Source: Sphingobium sp.
GTDB taxonomy: Bacteria > Pseudomonadota > Alphaproteobacteria > Sphingomonadales > Sphingomonadaceae
NCBI GenBank assembly: GCA_020051025.1
Contig: JAGVJS010000193.1
Location: forward strand, 1-5,728
Reading direction: 5' to 3'
Length of the DNA: 5,728 bases
Part shown: in pieces, positions 1 to 5,728 of the stretch
Layout: each line of letters begins with the position of its first letter
How positions within the stretch are numbered: position 1 is the stretch's first letter
Position numbers and translations under genes: made by a program
The notes under the pieces: model-generated
Database searches by the model: none
Told to the model about the DNA's origin: nothing
What the model saw: the letters and a program-made list of their open reading frames with translations, nothing else

Positions 1-573
1 CGCCTCGCCCGCGCGGGCGAGCGCGTCGACAAAGCGGAACAGGAAAGCCGGGCCGCAGCCCGACAGCGCCGTCACCTGATTGAACAGCGCTTCATCCGCG
101 ATCCATTCGACCAAGCCCAGCGGCTGGATCAGTGCGCCGATCGCGTCGCGGGCGGCGGGATCGGTGGCATCGTCGCTGAACAGCGCCGTGACCCCCTCGC
201 CCAGACCGACCGGCAGGTTGGGCATGGCGCGCACGATATTGCGGGCTGCCGGGAAGCGGCTGCGCAATTCTGCCAGAGTGGTGCCGGCGAGGATCGAGAC
301 GATCCGCGTATCGGCGGCACACAGCGGCGCGAGCGCAGCAGCGACATCGGCGATCTGGTAGGGCTTCATGCCGAGCAATAGGGTCGCTCCGGCGGGCAAG
401 GCCGCAGGATAGTCCGTCACCACCGTGACGCCATCGGCCACCGGCTTGCCGCTGGGACGCAGCACGGTGACGCGGGCAGGGTCCAGTCCCTGGTCCAACC
501 AGCGGGACAGCATCTGCCCCGCCATATTGCCGCAACCGACAAGGAACAGGTGATCGGGCCAGATGGTAGTCAT
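1..573 (-). CDS. proC: Pyrroline-5-carboxylate reductase (ProC), 3' end cut by window
   Basis: This enzyme performs the last step of proline synthesis in the cytoplasm, reducing 1-pyrroline-5-carboxylate to L-proline with NAD(P)H. The frame is open from the ATG at 573 to the window start, giving 191 codons; the family is usually about 270 residues, so the C-terminal dimerisation part is mostly missing. Visible signatures are an N-terminal Rossmann strand and glycine loop (LVGCGNMAG, residues 11-19), a MKP motif near 69-71, the RAMPNLPVGLGEGVTAL stretch (115-131) and TALSGCGPAFLF (168-179), the last being the conserved start of the catalytic domain. MKP stands where many homologues have VKP. 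The ATG at 573 is supported by a GAGG ribosome site 9 nt upstream, inside the end of the YbjN gene, which stops 4 nt before. Tight spacing suggests co-translation with that gene. The identification is firm; the true stop cannot be seen. Confidence 0.95.
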   Translation of the reverse strand, partial: MTTIWPDHLFLVGCGNMAGQMLSRWLDQGLDPARVTVLRPSGKPVADGVTVVTDYPAALPAGATLLLGMKPYQIADVAAALAPLCAADTRIVSILAGTTLAELRSRFPAARNIVRAMPNLPVGLGEGVTALFSDDATDPAARDAIGALIQPLGLVEWIADEALFNQVTALSGCGPAFLFRFVDALARAGEA

Positions 574-577
574 GGGA

Positions 578-1084
578 TCAAGCCTCGCCGCGGGTTTCGA
601 TCAGGCTGGCGGAAATCGCCTCCGACGGCGACTTGCCGCCCCACAGCACGAACTGGAACACCGGATAGAAGCGCTCGCATTCGTCGATCGCGGTTTCGAC
701 CAGCAATTGGGCCTGATCCAGCGTCAGCGTGCCGCCCGCGCCCAGCAGCGCGCCATGACGGAACAAAATAATGCCGCTGGATGACCACAGCTCGAAATGG
801 CCGAGCCATAGCTGCTCGTTGATCAGTCCCAGCGTCTCATAGATGGTGCCGCGCTTTTCCTCGCTGACACGAATATCGGGCAACGCCAGCAGTTGCAGCA
901 CCTGATCCTCGTCGCGCCAGATGCCGCGCAGTTCATATTGCGCCCACGATCCCTGGGTATTCGCGACGATCTCATCCTCGCCGACCTGCTCATAGCTCCA
1001 GCCATGCGCCTCGAAATAGGCGGCCAGCATGTCGATCGGTGCGGCTTCCCCGCCGCCATGTTCAAATTCGTCACTATCCATCAT
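578..1084 (-). CDS. YbjN domain-containing protein, function unknown
   Basis: A 168-residue acidic, soluble protein with no signal peptide or membrane segment. It matches the alphaproteobacterial branch of the YbjN family (bacterial sensory transduction regulator superfamily). I base this on the N-terminal helix region around PIDMLAAYFEAHGW (16-29), the central alternating hydrophobic strands, and the C-terminal signature FYPVFQFVLWGGKSP (139-153) followed by SEAISASLIETRGEA. The YbjN fold resembles the type III secretion chaperone fold, but no partner is evident here. The biochemical role is unknown, and the name of E. coli YbjN should not be taken to mean the same function. Two consecutive Met codons (1084 and 1081) could start it; an AAGG at 1092-1095 sits 7 and 10 nt upstream of them respectively. 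It follows the UbiK gene by 42 nt and precedes proC by 4 nt, so co-expression with both is likely. Confidence 0.88.
   Translation of the reverse strand: MMDSDEFEHGGGEAAPIDMLAAYFEAHGWSYEQVGEDEIVANTQGSWAQYELRGIWRDEDQVLQLLALPDIRVSEEKRGTIYETLGLINEQLWLGHFELWSSSGIILFRHGALLGAGGTLTLDQAQLLVETAIDECERFYPVFQFVLWGGKSPSEAISASLIETRGEA
583..586 (-). promoter_or_regulatory. Ribosome binding site of proC inside the ybjN coding end
   Basis: GAGG on the minus strand lies 9 nt before the proC ATG at 573 and within the last codons of the upstream YbjN gene. Its position supports this start and suggests translational coupling, since ribosomes finishing the upstream gene terminate over this site. Confidence 0.6.
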
Positions 1085-1091
1085 CGGCGCG

Positions 1092-1095
1092 CCTT
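1092..1095 (-). promoter_or_regulatory. Ribosome binding site of the YbjN gene
   Basis: AAGG on the minus strand is spaced 7 nt from the first ATG (1084) and 10 nt from the second (1081). It does not clearly decide between the two adjacent start codons; both give essentially the same protein. Confidence 0.5.
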
Positions 1096-1126
1096 ATCAC
1101 CGCATGCGACGAAAGGACAGAAGCGA

Positions 1127-1438
1127 TCAGTCGGCGCCTTTTGCGCCGTCCGTTGGCTTGGCCTTGGCGGCTTTGACGCTCTTGGTGACCGGTTCGGCGC
1201 TCTTGCCTTCCAGCGCGTCGAGGCGCGCCTTGAGCAATTCGACCTCTTCGCGCGCGGCGGCGGCGACCGCCTTGACCGCGTCAAACTCCTCACGCGACAC
1301 GAAATCCATGCCGCCGATCCAGTCCTTCGCCCGTTCGCGCGCGTTGGATTCAAACTCGCGCGTCATGCCCGCCACGGTGCCGGCAGCGCCGTTCACCAGC
1401 TTGGCCAGATCGTCGAAGAAGCGGTTTTCGCTCTGCAT
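1127..1438 (-). CDS. ubiK: UbiK family ubiquinone biosynthesis accessory factor (BMFP protein)
   Basis: A small protein of 103 residues belonging to the BMFP/DUF526 family, whose E. coli member UbiK (YqiC) assists aerobic ubiquinone synthesis and whose Brucella member (BMFP) is a membrane fusogenic coiled-coil trimer. The N-terminus MQSENRFFDDLAKLVNGAAG is the amphipathic helix typical of the family. It is followed by a helical region to about residue 43, then a predicted coiled coil from SREEFDAVKAV to ARLDALEG (about 48-77) with heptad-like hydrophobics and strong charge. The last 25 residues are rich in Ala, Lys and Pro and are probably disordered. There is no signal peptide, so it likely acts at the cytoplasmic face of the inner membrane. 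A strong AAAGGA site 8 nt upstream supports the ATG. It lies 41 nt after the TspO gene. The family assignment is strong; a role in ubiquinone synthesis here is inferred from homologues. Confidence 0.88.
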   Translation of the reverse strand: MQSENRFFDDLAKLVNGAAGTVAGMTREFESNARERAKDWIGGMDFVSREEFDAVKAVAAAAREEVELLKARLDALEGKSAEPVTKSVKAAKAKPTDGAKGAD

Positions 1439-1446
1439 TATACTCG

Positions 1447-1452
1447 TCCTTT
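1447..1452 (-). promoter_or_regulatory. Strong Shine-Dalgarno of ubiK
   Basis: AAAGGA on the minus strand with 8 nt spacing to the ATG at 1438. It is the best ribosome site in the window and fixes the ubiK start. It falls in the 41 nt gap between the TspO and ubiK genes, which otherwise holds nothing I recognise. Confidence 0.7.
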
Positions 1453-1479
1453 AAGCGGCACGCGGTCAGCGCGCCCGAT

Positions 1480-2031
1480 CTATCTAACTTGGGTTCTGAG
1501 CGCCGGGGCCACAAGGGTCGCCGCGTCGGGATTCAGGCGGCCGATCTCATAGTTGAGGAAAGAGGCGAAGGCCAGCCATGCCAGATAGGGCAGCAGCAAA
1601 ACGCCGGCAAAGCGGCGAATTCGCCAGAAAAGGGCGGTCGTTACGGCCACCAGCACGAACAGGATCAGGATCAGCGCCAGCGCGCTGCCGATCTGATGCG
1701 CGCGGAAGAAAAGCGGCGACCAGGTCAGGTTGAGGAGCAATTGTACCAGAAACAAGGCGATCGCCCCGCCCCGACCCCGCGCGCCACGTGCGTGAAGAAC
1801 AATGGCGAAGGCCAGCGCCATCATGACATAGAGGATCGTCCAGGCGACACCGAAGGCCCAGCCCGGCGGCATCAAAGCAGGTTTGTCGAGCGCATCGAAC
1901 CAGCGATTGCCATAGCCGCTATTGGCAAAGCGCCCGGACATGAAGCCGAGGAAGACGATCGCAGGCACCGTCACCAGCGCCCAGCGCAGATAGGCAAGAC
2001 GCAACTGACCGGAAGACGCAATCTCGTTCAT
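1480..2031 (-). CDS. tspO: TspO/MBR family tryptophan-rich sensory protein
   Basis: A 183-residue integral inner-membrane protein of the TspO/peripheral benzodiazepine receptor family. Five hydrophobic segments are visible at about 15-33, 57-79, 89-108, 115-136 and 142-160. Family signatures are WFDALDKPALMPPGWAFG (44-61, between helices 1 and 2), AWTILYVMMALA (63-74), the helix 3 motif QLLLNLTWSPLFF (97-109), and LLPYLAWLAFASFLN (146-160) in helix 5. Homologues bind porphyrins or cholesterol and affect tetrapyrrole, stress or pigment regulation (for example Rhodobacter TspO); the ligand and role here are not shown by sequence. The frame stays open upstream to an ATG at 2139, but that would add 36 Arg-rich residues overlapping the pump gene. 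I chose the ATG at 2031, where the family N-terminus begins and a GGAG lies 11 nt before it. The gene starts 25 nt after the pump stop, so read-through is plausible. The stop is TAG. Confidence 0.92.
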   Translation of the reverse strand: MNEIASSGQLRLAYLRWALVTVPAIVFLGFMSGRFANSGYGNRWFDALDKPALMPPGWAFGVAWTILYVMMALAFAIVLHARGARGRGGAIALFLVQLLLNLTWSPLFFRAHQIGSALALILILFVLVAVTTALFWRIRRFAGVLLLPYLAWLAFASFLNYEIGRLNPDAATLVAPALRTQVR

Positions 2032-2042
2032 CGGCAACGCAG

Positions 2043-2046
2043 CTCC
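2043..2046 (-). promoter_or_regulatory. Ribosome binding site deciding the tspO start at 2031
   Basis: GGAG on the minus strand is 11 nt upstream of the ATG at 2031, a slightly long but workable spacing. It sits in the 25 nt gap after the pump gene stop and favours the 183-residue TspO over the longer reading that begins at 2139. Confidence 0.5.
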
Positions 2047-2056
2047 AAAAAGCCTG

Positions 2057-5000
2057 TCATTCGGCAGGGTCCGGCGAATCCTTAAGCGCCGAATCCAGCT
2101 TTCGACTGACGGTTTGCGGAGAAACCGTGCGCTTGGCAACGCGGGAATAGAAGATCGGGATCAGGAACAATGTGATAAGCGTCGCCAGGCTCACGCCGAA
2201 CACCACGACCGTGCCGATCGAGTGGCGCGCCGCTGCGCCCGCCCCACCCCGAATGACCAGCGGCACCGCACCGATGACGGTCGCGATGGAGGTCATCAGG
2301 ATCGGACGCAGGCGGCGCTTGGCAGCCTCACGAACGGCCTGCGCAATCTCCATCCCTTCGTCGCGCAACTGGTTGGCGAACTCGACAATCAGGATGCCGT
2401 TCTTGGCGGCCAGGCCCACCAGCATGACGATGCCGATCTGACTGTAGAGGTTGATCGACCCGCCCATGATCGCCAGCCCCAGCGCACCGCCGGCCACCGC
2501 CAATGGCACGGTGGCGATGATGACGCCGGGATGGATGAAGCTTTCGAACTGGGCGGCGAGCAACAGATAGACGATCAGGATGGTAAGGCCGAAAACCAGC
2601 CAGATCGACCCTCCCGTCTCGCGCAGCGACTGGCTTTCGCCGCGATAGCCGACGGCCAGCACTTCGGGCGACTGGCGCGCCTGATCCTCCAGGAACGTCA
2701 GCGCTTCGCCCAGCGACGTGCCCGGCGCCAGCGCGGCGGTCAGGGTGATGGCGCGCAGCTTGTTGTAGCGGTTGAGCTGGCGCGGCCCGGCGACTTCGCG
2801 CACCGTAACCAGCGTGGACAGCGGCACCAGCGCGCCGGTGCGGGATCGAACGTTGATCCGTTCCAGATCGGCGACGGTCCGGCGGCCATCCTCCTCCGCC
2901 TGCACCAGCACGCGATATTCCTCGCCCCGGTCGACATAGGTGCCGACACGGCGCGACCCGAGCAGGCTCTGCAACGCCTGGCTGACGTCGTTCACCGATA
3001 CGCCAAGGTCGCCTGCGCGGGCCAGATTGGCCTCGATCCGCATCTGCGGCTTGGTTTCCTTATAATCGCTGTCGACGTTGATCAGACCCGGATAGGCCGC
3101 AGCCGCCCCCATGATCCGGTCGCGCGCAGCGACCAGTCCTTCGTAGGTGGAGCCGGCCAGCACGATATTGACCGGTAGCCCGCGCCCGCGCCCCAGCCCC
3201 GACCGCGGCGCCGCATTGCCGCGCACGCCCGGCTGGTCGGCGATCACCTTGTTGATGATGGTCGCCACCTCCGCCGTGGTGATGGTGCGGTCTTCCCAAG
3301 GCCGCAGGAAGGCGATGACGTTGCCACCATTGAAATCGTCCGTTGCGCCAAAACCCGATGGCGTGCGGATCACCAGATTCTGGAGCGTGCCATCCTTGCG
3401 CAGGAAGGCGAGGTCATCCTCAATCTTCTTCATATAGGCCATCATCCGGGCGAAGCCGGTGCCTTCGGGCGCGCTGATCTGCGATTCCACAACGCCGGTA
3501 TCCTCCGCCGGGGCGAGTTCGCTCGGCAGGCGGGTGAAGAAGAAGCCGGCGACGCCCAGGAAGAGGACAACGCCCAGCAGCGGGAATAGCGGCTTGCGCA
3601 GCGCCCGGTCGAGCCAGCCGGCATAGCCCTGTTCCAGCCGCTGGAAGCGATCGTCGATCCAGCGCGCGAAACGGCCGCGCTCCGCCGTCTTGAGCAGCTT
3701 GGAACACATCATCGGCGCCAGGCTGAGCGAGATGAAGCCAGAGAAGGCGATGGCCGCGATCATCGCGATGGCGAGTTCGCGGAACAGCAGGCCGGTCTGG
3801 CCGGCCAGGAACATGACCGGCACGAACACGGCGCACACGACCAGCGTGGTAGAGATGATGGCAAAGCCCACCTGCCGCGTGCCGAGATAGGCGGCGACCA
3901 GCGGATCGTCGCCCTGTTCGATGCGGTGATAGACATTTTCCAGCACGACGATCGCGTCGTCCACCACCAGACCGATCGCCAGCACGAAGGCAAGCAGGGT
4001 CAGCAGATTGATCGACAGACCCAGCAGCCACATGACGGCGCATGTGGCGAGCAGGCAGATCGGCACAGTCACTGCCGGGATGATCGTCGCGCGCACCGAC
4101 CCCAGAAACAGGAAGATGACGAGGATGACGAGCAGCGCCGCTTCGATCAGCGTGTCGTAAACGTTGGCGATGGCCCGTTCGATGAACAGGGATTCGTCGG
4201 TGCCGATGGCGACACGCATCCCCTGCGGCAGGGTCGGCTCCAGTTCCTTGATCAGCGCCTTCGCCTTTTGCGCGACGGCCAGCGTATTGGCGCCCGACTG
4301 GCGGATGATGCCGATGCCGATCGCCGTGCCCTGATTGGAACGGAAGCTGGTATAGGGGTTTTCCGCGCCTTCCTCGATCCGGGCGACATCGCCCAGACGC
4401 ACCTGATAACCGTCGGTGCCGCGTCCCACGACCAGACCCGAAAATTCCGCTGGCGTGGCGAAAGGCCGCTCGACACGCAGCGTCTGGTTCTGGTCCTTGG
4501 ATTCAAAGCGCCCGGCGGGCAGTTCGACATTCTGGCTGCGCAGCGCCGCTTCGACATCGGCCGGAGTCAGGCCGAAGGCGGCGAGCTTTTCAGCGTTGAA
4601 CCAGATGCGGGTGGAAGGCCGCGCTTCGCCGCTGATATTGACGCGGGCAACGCCGTCGATCGCGGCAAAGCGGTCCGCGACATTACGGTCGAGATAATCG
4701 CTGATCTGGATCGGGGTCCAGCCGGGGCGTGAGAAGGCGAGGAAGAGGATGGCGCGCGCGTCGGAATCCACCTTGCGGATTTCCGGCGCCAACGCGTCTT
4801 CGGGCAGATCCTCCACCACCGAACCCACACGATCGCGCACGTCATTGGCGGCGGTGTCGATGTCGCGGGATGGGTCGAATTCGATATTGATGTTGGATGT
4901 GCCGTCCTGCGACGTGGAGGTGATGGTCTGGATGCCCTGCACCCCCGCGACCGCATCCTCGATCAGCTGGGTGATGCGGCTTTCCACCACGGAGGCCGCC

Positions 5001-5161
5001 GCACCGGTATAAGCGGTTTCGACCGACACGATCGGCGGATCGGTATCGGGATATTCGCGCACCGACAGGCTCATCCAGCCCACGACGCCGACGATGCAGA
5101 GCAGCACCGCGACGACCGCGGCGAAGACGGGACGGCGGACGGAAAGGTCGGACAGCTGCAT
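2057..5161 (-). CDS. RND multidrug efflux pump, AcrB-like inner-membrane permease (HAE-1 type)
   Basis: A proton-driven trimeric inner-membrane transporter that exports hydrophobic or amphiphilic compounds through an adaptor and an outer-membrane channel. It is complete at 1034 residues (AcrB is 1049). The layout is classical: cytoplasmic start MQLSDLSVRRPVF and TM1 (about 12-30); first periplasmic porter/docking region (about 35-330); TM2-TM6 (about 337-490); an amphipathic cytoplasmic linker; TM7 (about 525-543); second periplasmic region (about 545-850); TM8-TM12 (about 853-1005). The proton-relay residues are present: Asp401 and Asp402 in GLVVDDAIVVLEN (TM4), Lys920 in GLAAKNGILIVEF (TM10), and Arg950 and Thr957 around RLRPILMTS (TM11), equivalent to AcrB D407, D408, K940, R971 and T978. 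This marks a drug-type (HAE) rather than heavy-metal pump. The ATG overlaps the adaptor stop (TGATG), so the pair is translationally coupled. Substrates cannot be told from sequence. No frameshift or missing key residue is seen. Confidence 0.97.
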   Translation of the reverse strand: MQLSDLSVRRPVFAAVVAVLLCIVGVVGWMSLSVREYPDTDPPIVSVETAYTGAAASVVESRITQLIEDAVAGVQGIQTITSTSQDGTSNINIEFDPSRDIDTAANDVRDRVGSVVEDLPEDALAPEIRKVDSDARAILFLAFSRPGWTPIQISDYLDRNVADRFAAIDGVARVNISGEARPSTRIWFNAEKLAAFGLTPADVEAALRSQNVELPAGRFESKDQNQTLRVERPFATPAEFSGLVVGRGTDGYQVRLGDVARIEEGAENPYTSFRSNQGTAIGIGIIRQSGANTLAVAQKAKALIKELEPTLPQGMRVAIGTDESLFIERAIANVYDTLIEAALLVILVIFLFLGSVRATIIPAVTVPICLLATCAVMWLLGLSINLLTLLAFVLAIGLVVDDAIVVLENVYHRIEQGDDPLVAAYLGTRQVGFAIISTTLVVCAVFVPVMFLAGQTGLLFRELAIAMIAAIAFSGFISLSLAPMMCSKLLKTAERGRFARWIDDRFQRLEQGYAGWLDRALRKPLFPLLGVVLFLGVAGFFFTRLPSELAPAEDTGVVESQISAPEGTGFARMMAYMKKIEDDLAFLRKDGTLQNLVIRTPSGFGATDDFNGGNVIAFLRPWEDRTITTAEVATIINKVIADQPGVRGNAAPRSGLGRGRGLPVNIVLAGSTYEGLVAARDRIMGAAAAYPGLINVDSDYKETKPQMRIEANLARAGDLGVSVNDVSQALQSLLGSRRVGTYVDRGEEYRVLVQAEEDGRRTVADLERINVRSRTGALVPLSTLVTVREVAGPRQLNRYNKLRAITLTAALAPGTSLGEALTFLEDQARQSPEVLAVGYRGESQSLRETGGSIWLVFGLTILIVYLLLAAQFESFIHPGVIIATVPLAVAGGALGLAIMGGSINLYSQIGIVMLVGLAAKNGILIVEFANQLRDEGMEIAQAVREAAKRRLRPILMTSIATVIGAVPLVIRGGAGAAARHSIGTVVVFGVSLATLITLFLIPIFYSRVAKRTVSPQTVSRKLDSALKDSPDPAE

Positions 5162-5163
5162 CA
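5159..5163 (-). other. TGATG stop/start overlap between adaptor and pump genes
   Basis: On the minus strand the adaptor's TGA (5163-5161) shares its A with the pump's ATG (5161-5159). This one-base overlap is a common sign of translational coupling and of a single adaptor-pump transcript. Confidence 0.85.
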
Positions 5164-5727
5164 GCGGGCTGCCTTGCCCTTGCTATCCTTGTCCTTTTCG
5201 CCGGGAAGGCGCACGGTCACGCCGTCGGTCAGTTTCACGACGCCTTCGGTCACGACCGTCTGGCCCGGCTTCACACCGCCCAATATCTCCACCCGGCCGT
5301 CCTGGCGAATACCGGTGCTGACCTTGGTCCGCTTGGCGACATGATCCTCGATCAGGAAGACGAACCGCTCCTCGCCATCGCCCACCACCGACAGTTCCGG
5401 CACCGACAGCGACTGACGCTGGCGGGCCAGCACGCTGACCGTCAGCAACATGCCGGGCTTGAGCGCGTGATCGGGGTTGGGCAGGATCGCCCGCACCCTG
5501 ACGGCGCGGGTGGCTGGGTCGATGACGGGGTCGATGGTGGCGATGGTGCCGTTGAACGGCCGGTCAGGCCAGGCGGCCGATACCGCCTTGATCGGCATGC
5601 CGGTGCGGATCATCGCCAGCCGGGTTTCGGGAATGGTGAAGTCCAGCTTGATCCGACTGATATCGCTGACCGTGGCGATCGCCGTGCCGGCGGTGACGAT
5701 CGCGCCGGGCGACACGGTGCGCAGCGA
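5161..5727 (-). CDS. RND efflux periplasmic adaptor (membrane fusion protein), N-terminus outside window
   Basis: The C-terminal 188 residues or so of a periplasmic adaptor that joins the RND pump to an outer-membrane channel. The frame is open through the window's right edge, so the signal peptide or lipobox, the alpha-hairpin and the first half of the lipoyl domain are not visible. The visible part begins SLRTVSPGAIVTAG, the returning half of the barrel-sandwich (lipoyl-like) domain. Next come the beta-barrel (about DISRIKLDFTIPE to TIATIDPVIDPATRAVRVRA and ALKPGMLLTVSV) and the membrane-proximal domain, ending in GGVKPGQTVVTEGVVKLTDG. The last residues form a charged Lys/Asp tail (EKDKDSKGKAAR). 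A GTG at 5715 could be read as a start, but it is internal: a 184-residue protein would lack half of the conserved fold. It is the first visible gene of the run and overlaps the pump gene by one base. Confidence 0.93.
   Translation of the reverse strand, partial: SLRTVSPGAIVTAGTAIATVSDISRIKLDFTIPETRLAMIRTGMPIKAVSAAWPDRPFNGTIATIDPVIDPATRAVRVRAILPNPDHALKPGMLLTVSVLARQRQSLSVPELSVVGDGEERFVFLIEDHVAKRTKVSTGIRQDGRVEILGGVKPGQTVVTEGVVKLTDGVTVRLPGEKDKDSKGKAAR
5172..5175 (-). promoter_or_regulatory. Probable ribosome binding site of the pump gene
   Basis: AAGG on the minus strand lies 10 nt before the pump ATG at 5161, inside the Lys-rich codons at the end of the adaptor gene. The Lys/Gly codons there naturally give purine-rich DNA, so the match may be partly fortuitous; re-initiation at the TGATG overlap could be enough. 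Confidence 0.4.
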
Positions 5728-5728
5728 C

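Noticed and set aside
92..535. 147-codon minus-strand frame inside proC
   Set aside because: It is in a different frame from proC, is Arg/Gly/His-rich, and the proC frame carries all the conserved motifs.
1437..1442. Perfect TATAAT on the minus strand at the ubiK start
   Set aside because: It overlaps the ATG itself and lies downstream of the strong ribosome site. No -35 element is found at suitable spacing, so it would not give a useful transcript.
1439..1479. Gap between tspO and ubiK inspected for a promoter, terminator or small RNA
   Set aside because: Only the ubiK ribosome site is recognisable; no hairpin with a T run and no paired -35/-10 elements.
893..1552. 219-codon plus-strand open frame spanning ubiK and parts of two neighbours
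   Set aside because: It runs antisense across three recognised genes and two gaps and shows no domain; it is a compositional shadow.
2045..2067. Possible terminator: CCTG/CAGG stem followed by CTTTTT after the pump gene (minus strand)
   Set aside because: The stem is only 4 bp with an 8 nt loop overlapping the stop codon, too weak to call; the T run may simply precede the tspO ribosome site.
2114..3178. 354-codon open frame on the plus strand opposite the pump gene
   Set aside because: It is Arg/Gln/His/Asp-rich without any recognisable domain and lies wholly antisense to a well-supported RND gene. GC-rich codon bias produces such frames routinely.
3926..4732. 268-codon plus-strand open frame opposite the pump gene
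   Set aside because: Same reasons: low-complexity composition, no family features, and fully covered by the conserved TM and porter regions of the pump on the other strand.

Overview
The window is GC-rich, densely coding DNA. Every gene I can support lies on the minus strand, so transcription runs from high to low coordinates. The protein set suggests an alphaproteobacterium, most likely a sphingomonad (Sphingobium/Novosphingobium/Sphingomonas type). The pointers are an alphaproteobacterial UbiK/BMFP-like protein, a YbjN-family protein ending in FQFVLWGGKSP, and the codon bias. That placement comes from recognising the proteins, not from a database search.

In transcription order: (1) 5727-5161, the C-terminal part of an RND periplasmic adaptor whose N-terminus lies beyond the window; (2) 5161-2057, a complete 1034-residue AcrB-like RND inner-membrane pump, overlapping the adaptor by one base in a TGATG junction; (3) 2031-1480, a TspO/MBR five-helix membrane protein, 25 nt after the pump; (4) 1438-1127, a UbiK-family accessory factor (BMFP coiled-coil protein), 41 nt further on; (5) 1084-578, a YbjN-domain protein after a 42 nt gap; (6) 573-1, proC (pyrroline-5-carboxylate reductase), 4 nt after the YbjN gene and cut by the window start with roughly 80 C-terminal residues missing.

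The adaptor and pump form a standard tripartite efflux unit; the outer-membrane channel gene is not in the window. The four downstream genes concern envelope or stress (TspO), ubiquinone assembly (UbiK), an unknown role (YbjN) and proline synthesis (ProC). Their spacing allows read-through from the pump, but a promoter before TspO or UbiK cannot be excluded by eye. No gap between genes exceeds 42 nt. I see no convincing terminator, promoter, RNA gene, CRISPR array, insertion sequence or long repeat.

This looks like an ordinary chromosomal region with intact, recognisable genes. I found no convincing undescribed system. The points most worth a second look are the grouping of ubiK, ybjN and proC behind tspO, and the uncharacterised YbjN protein.
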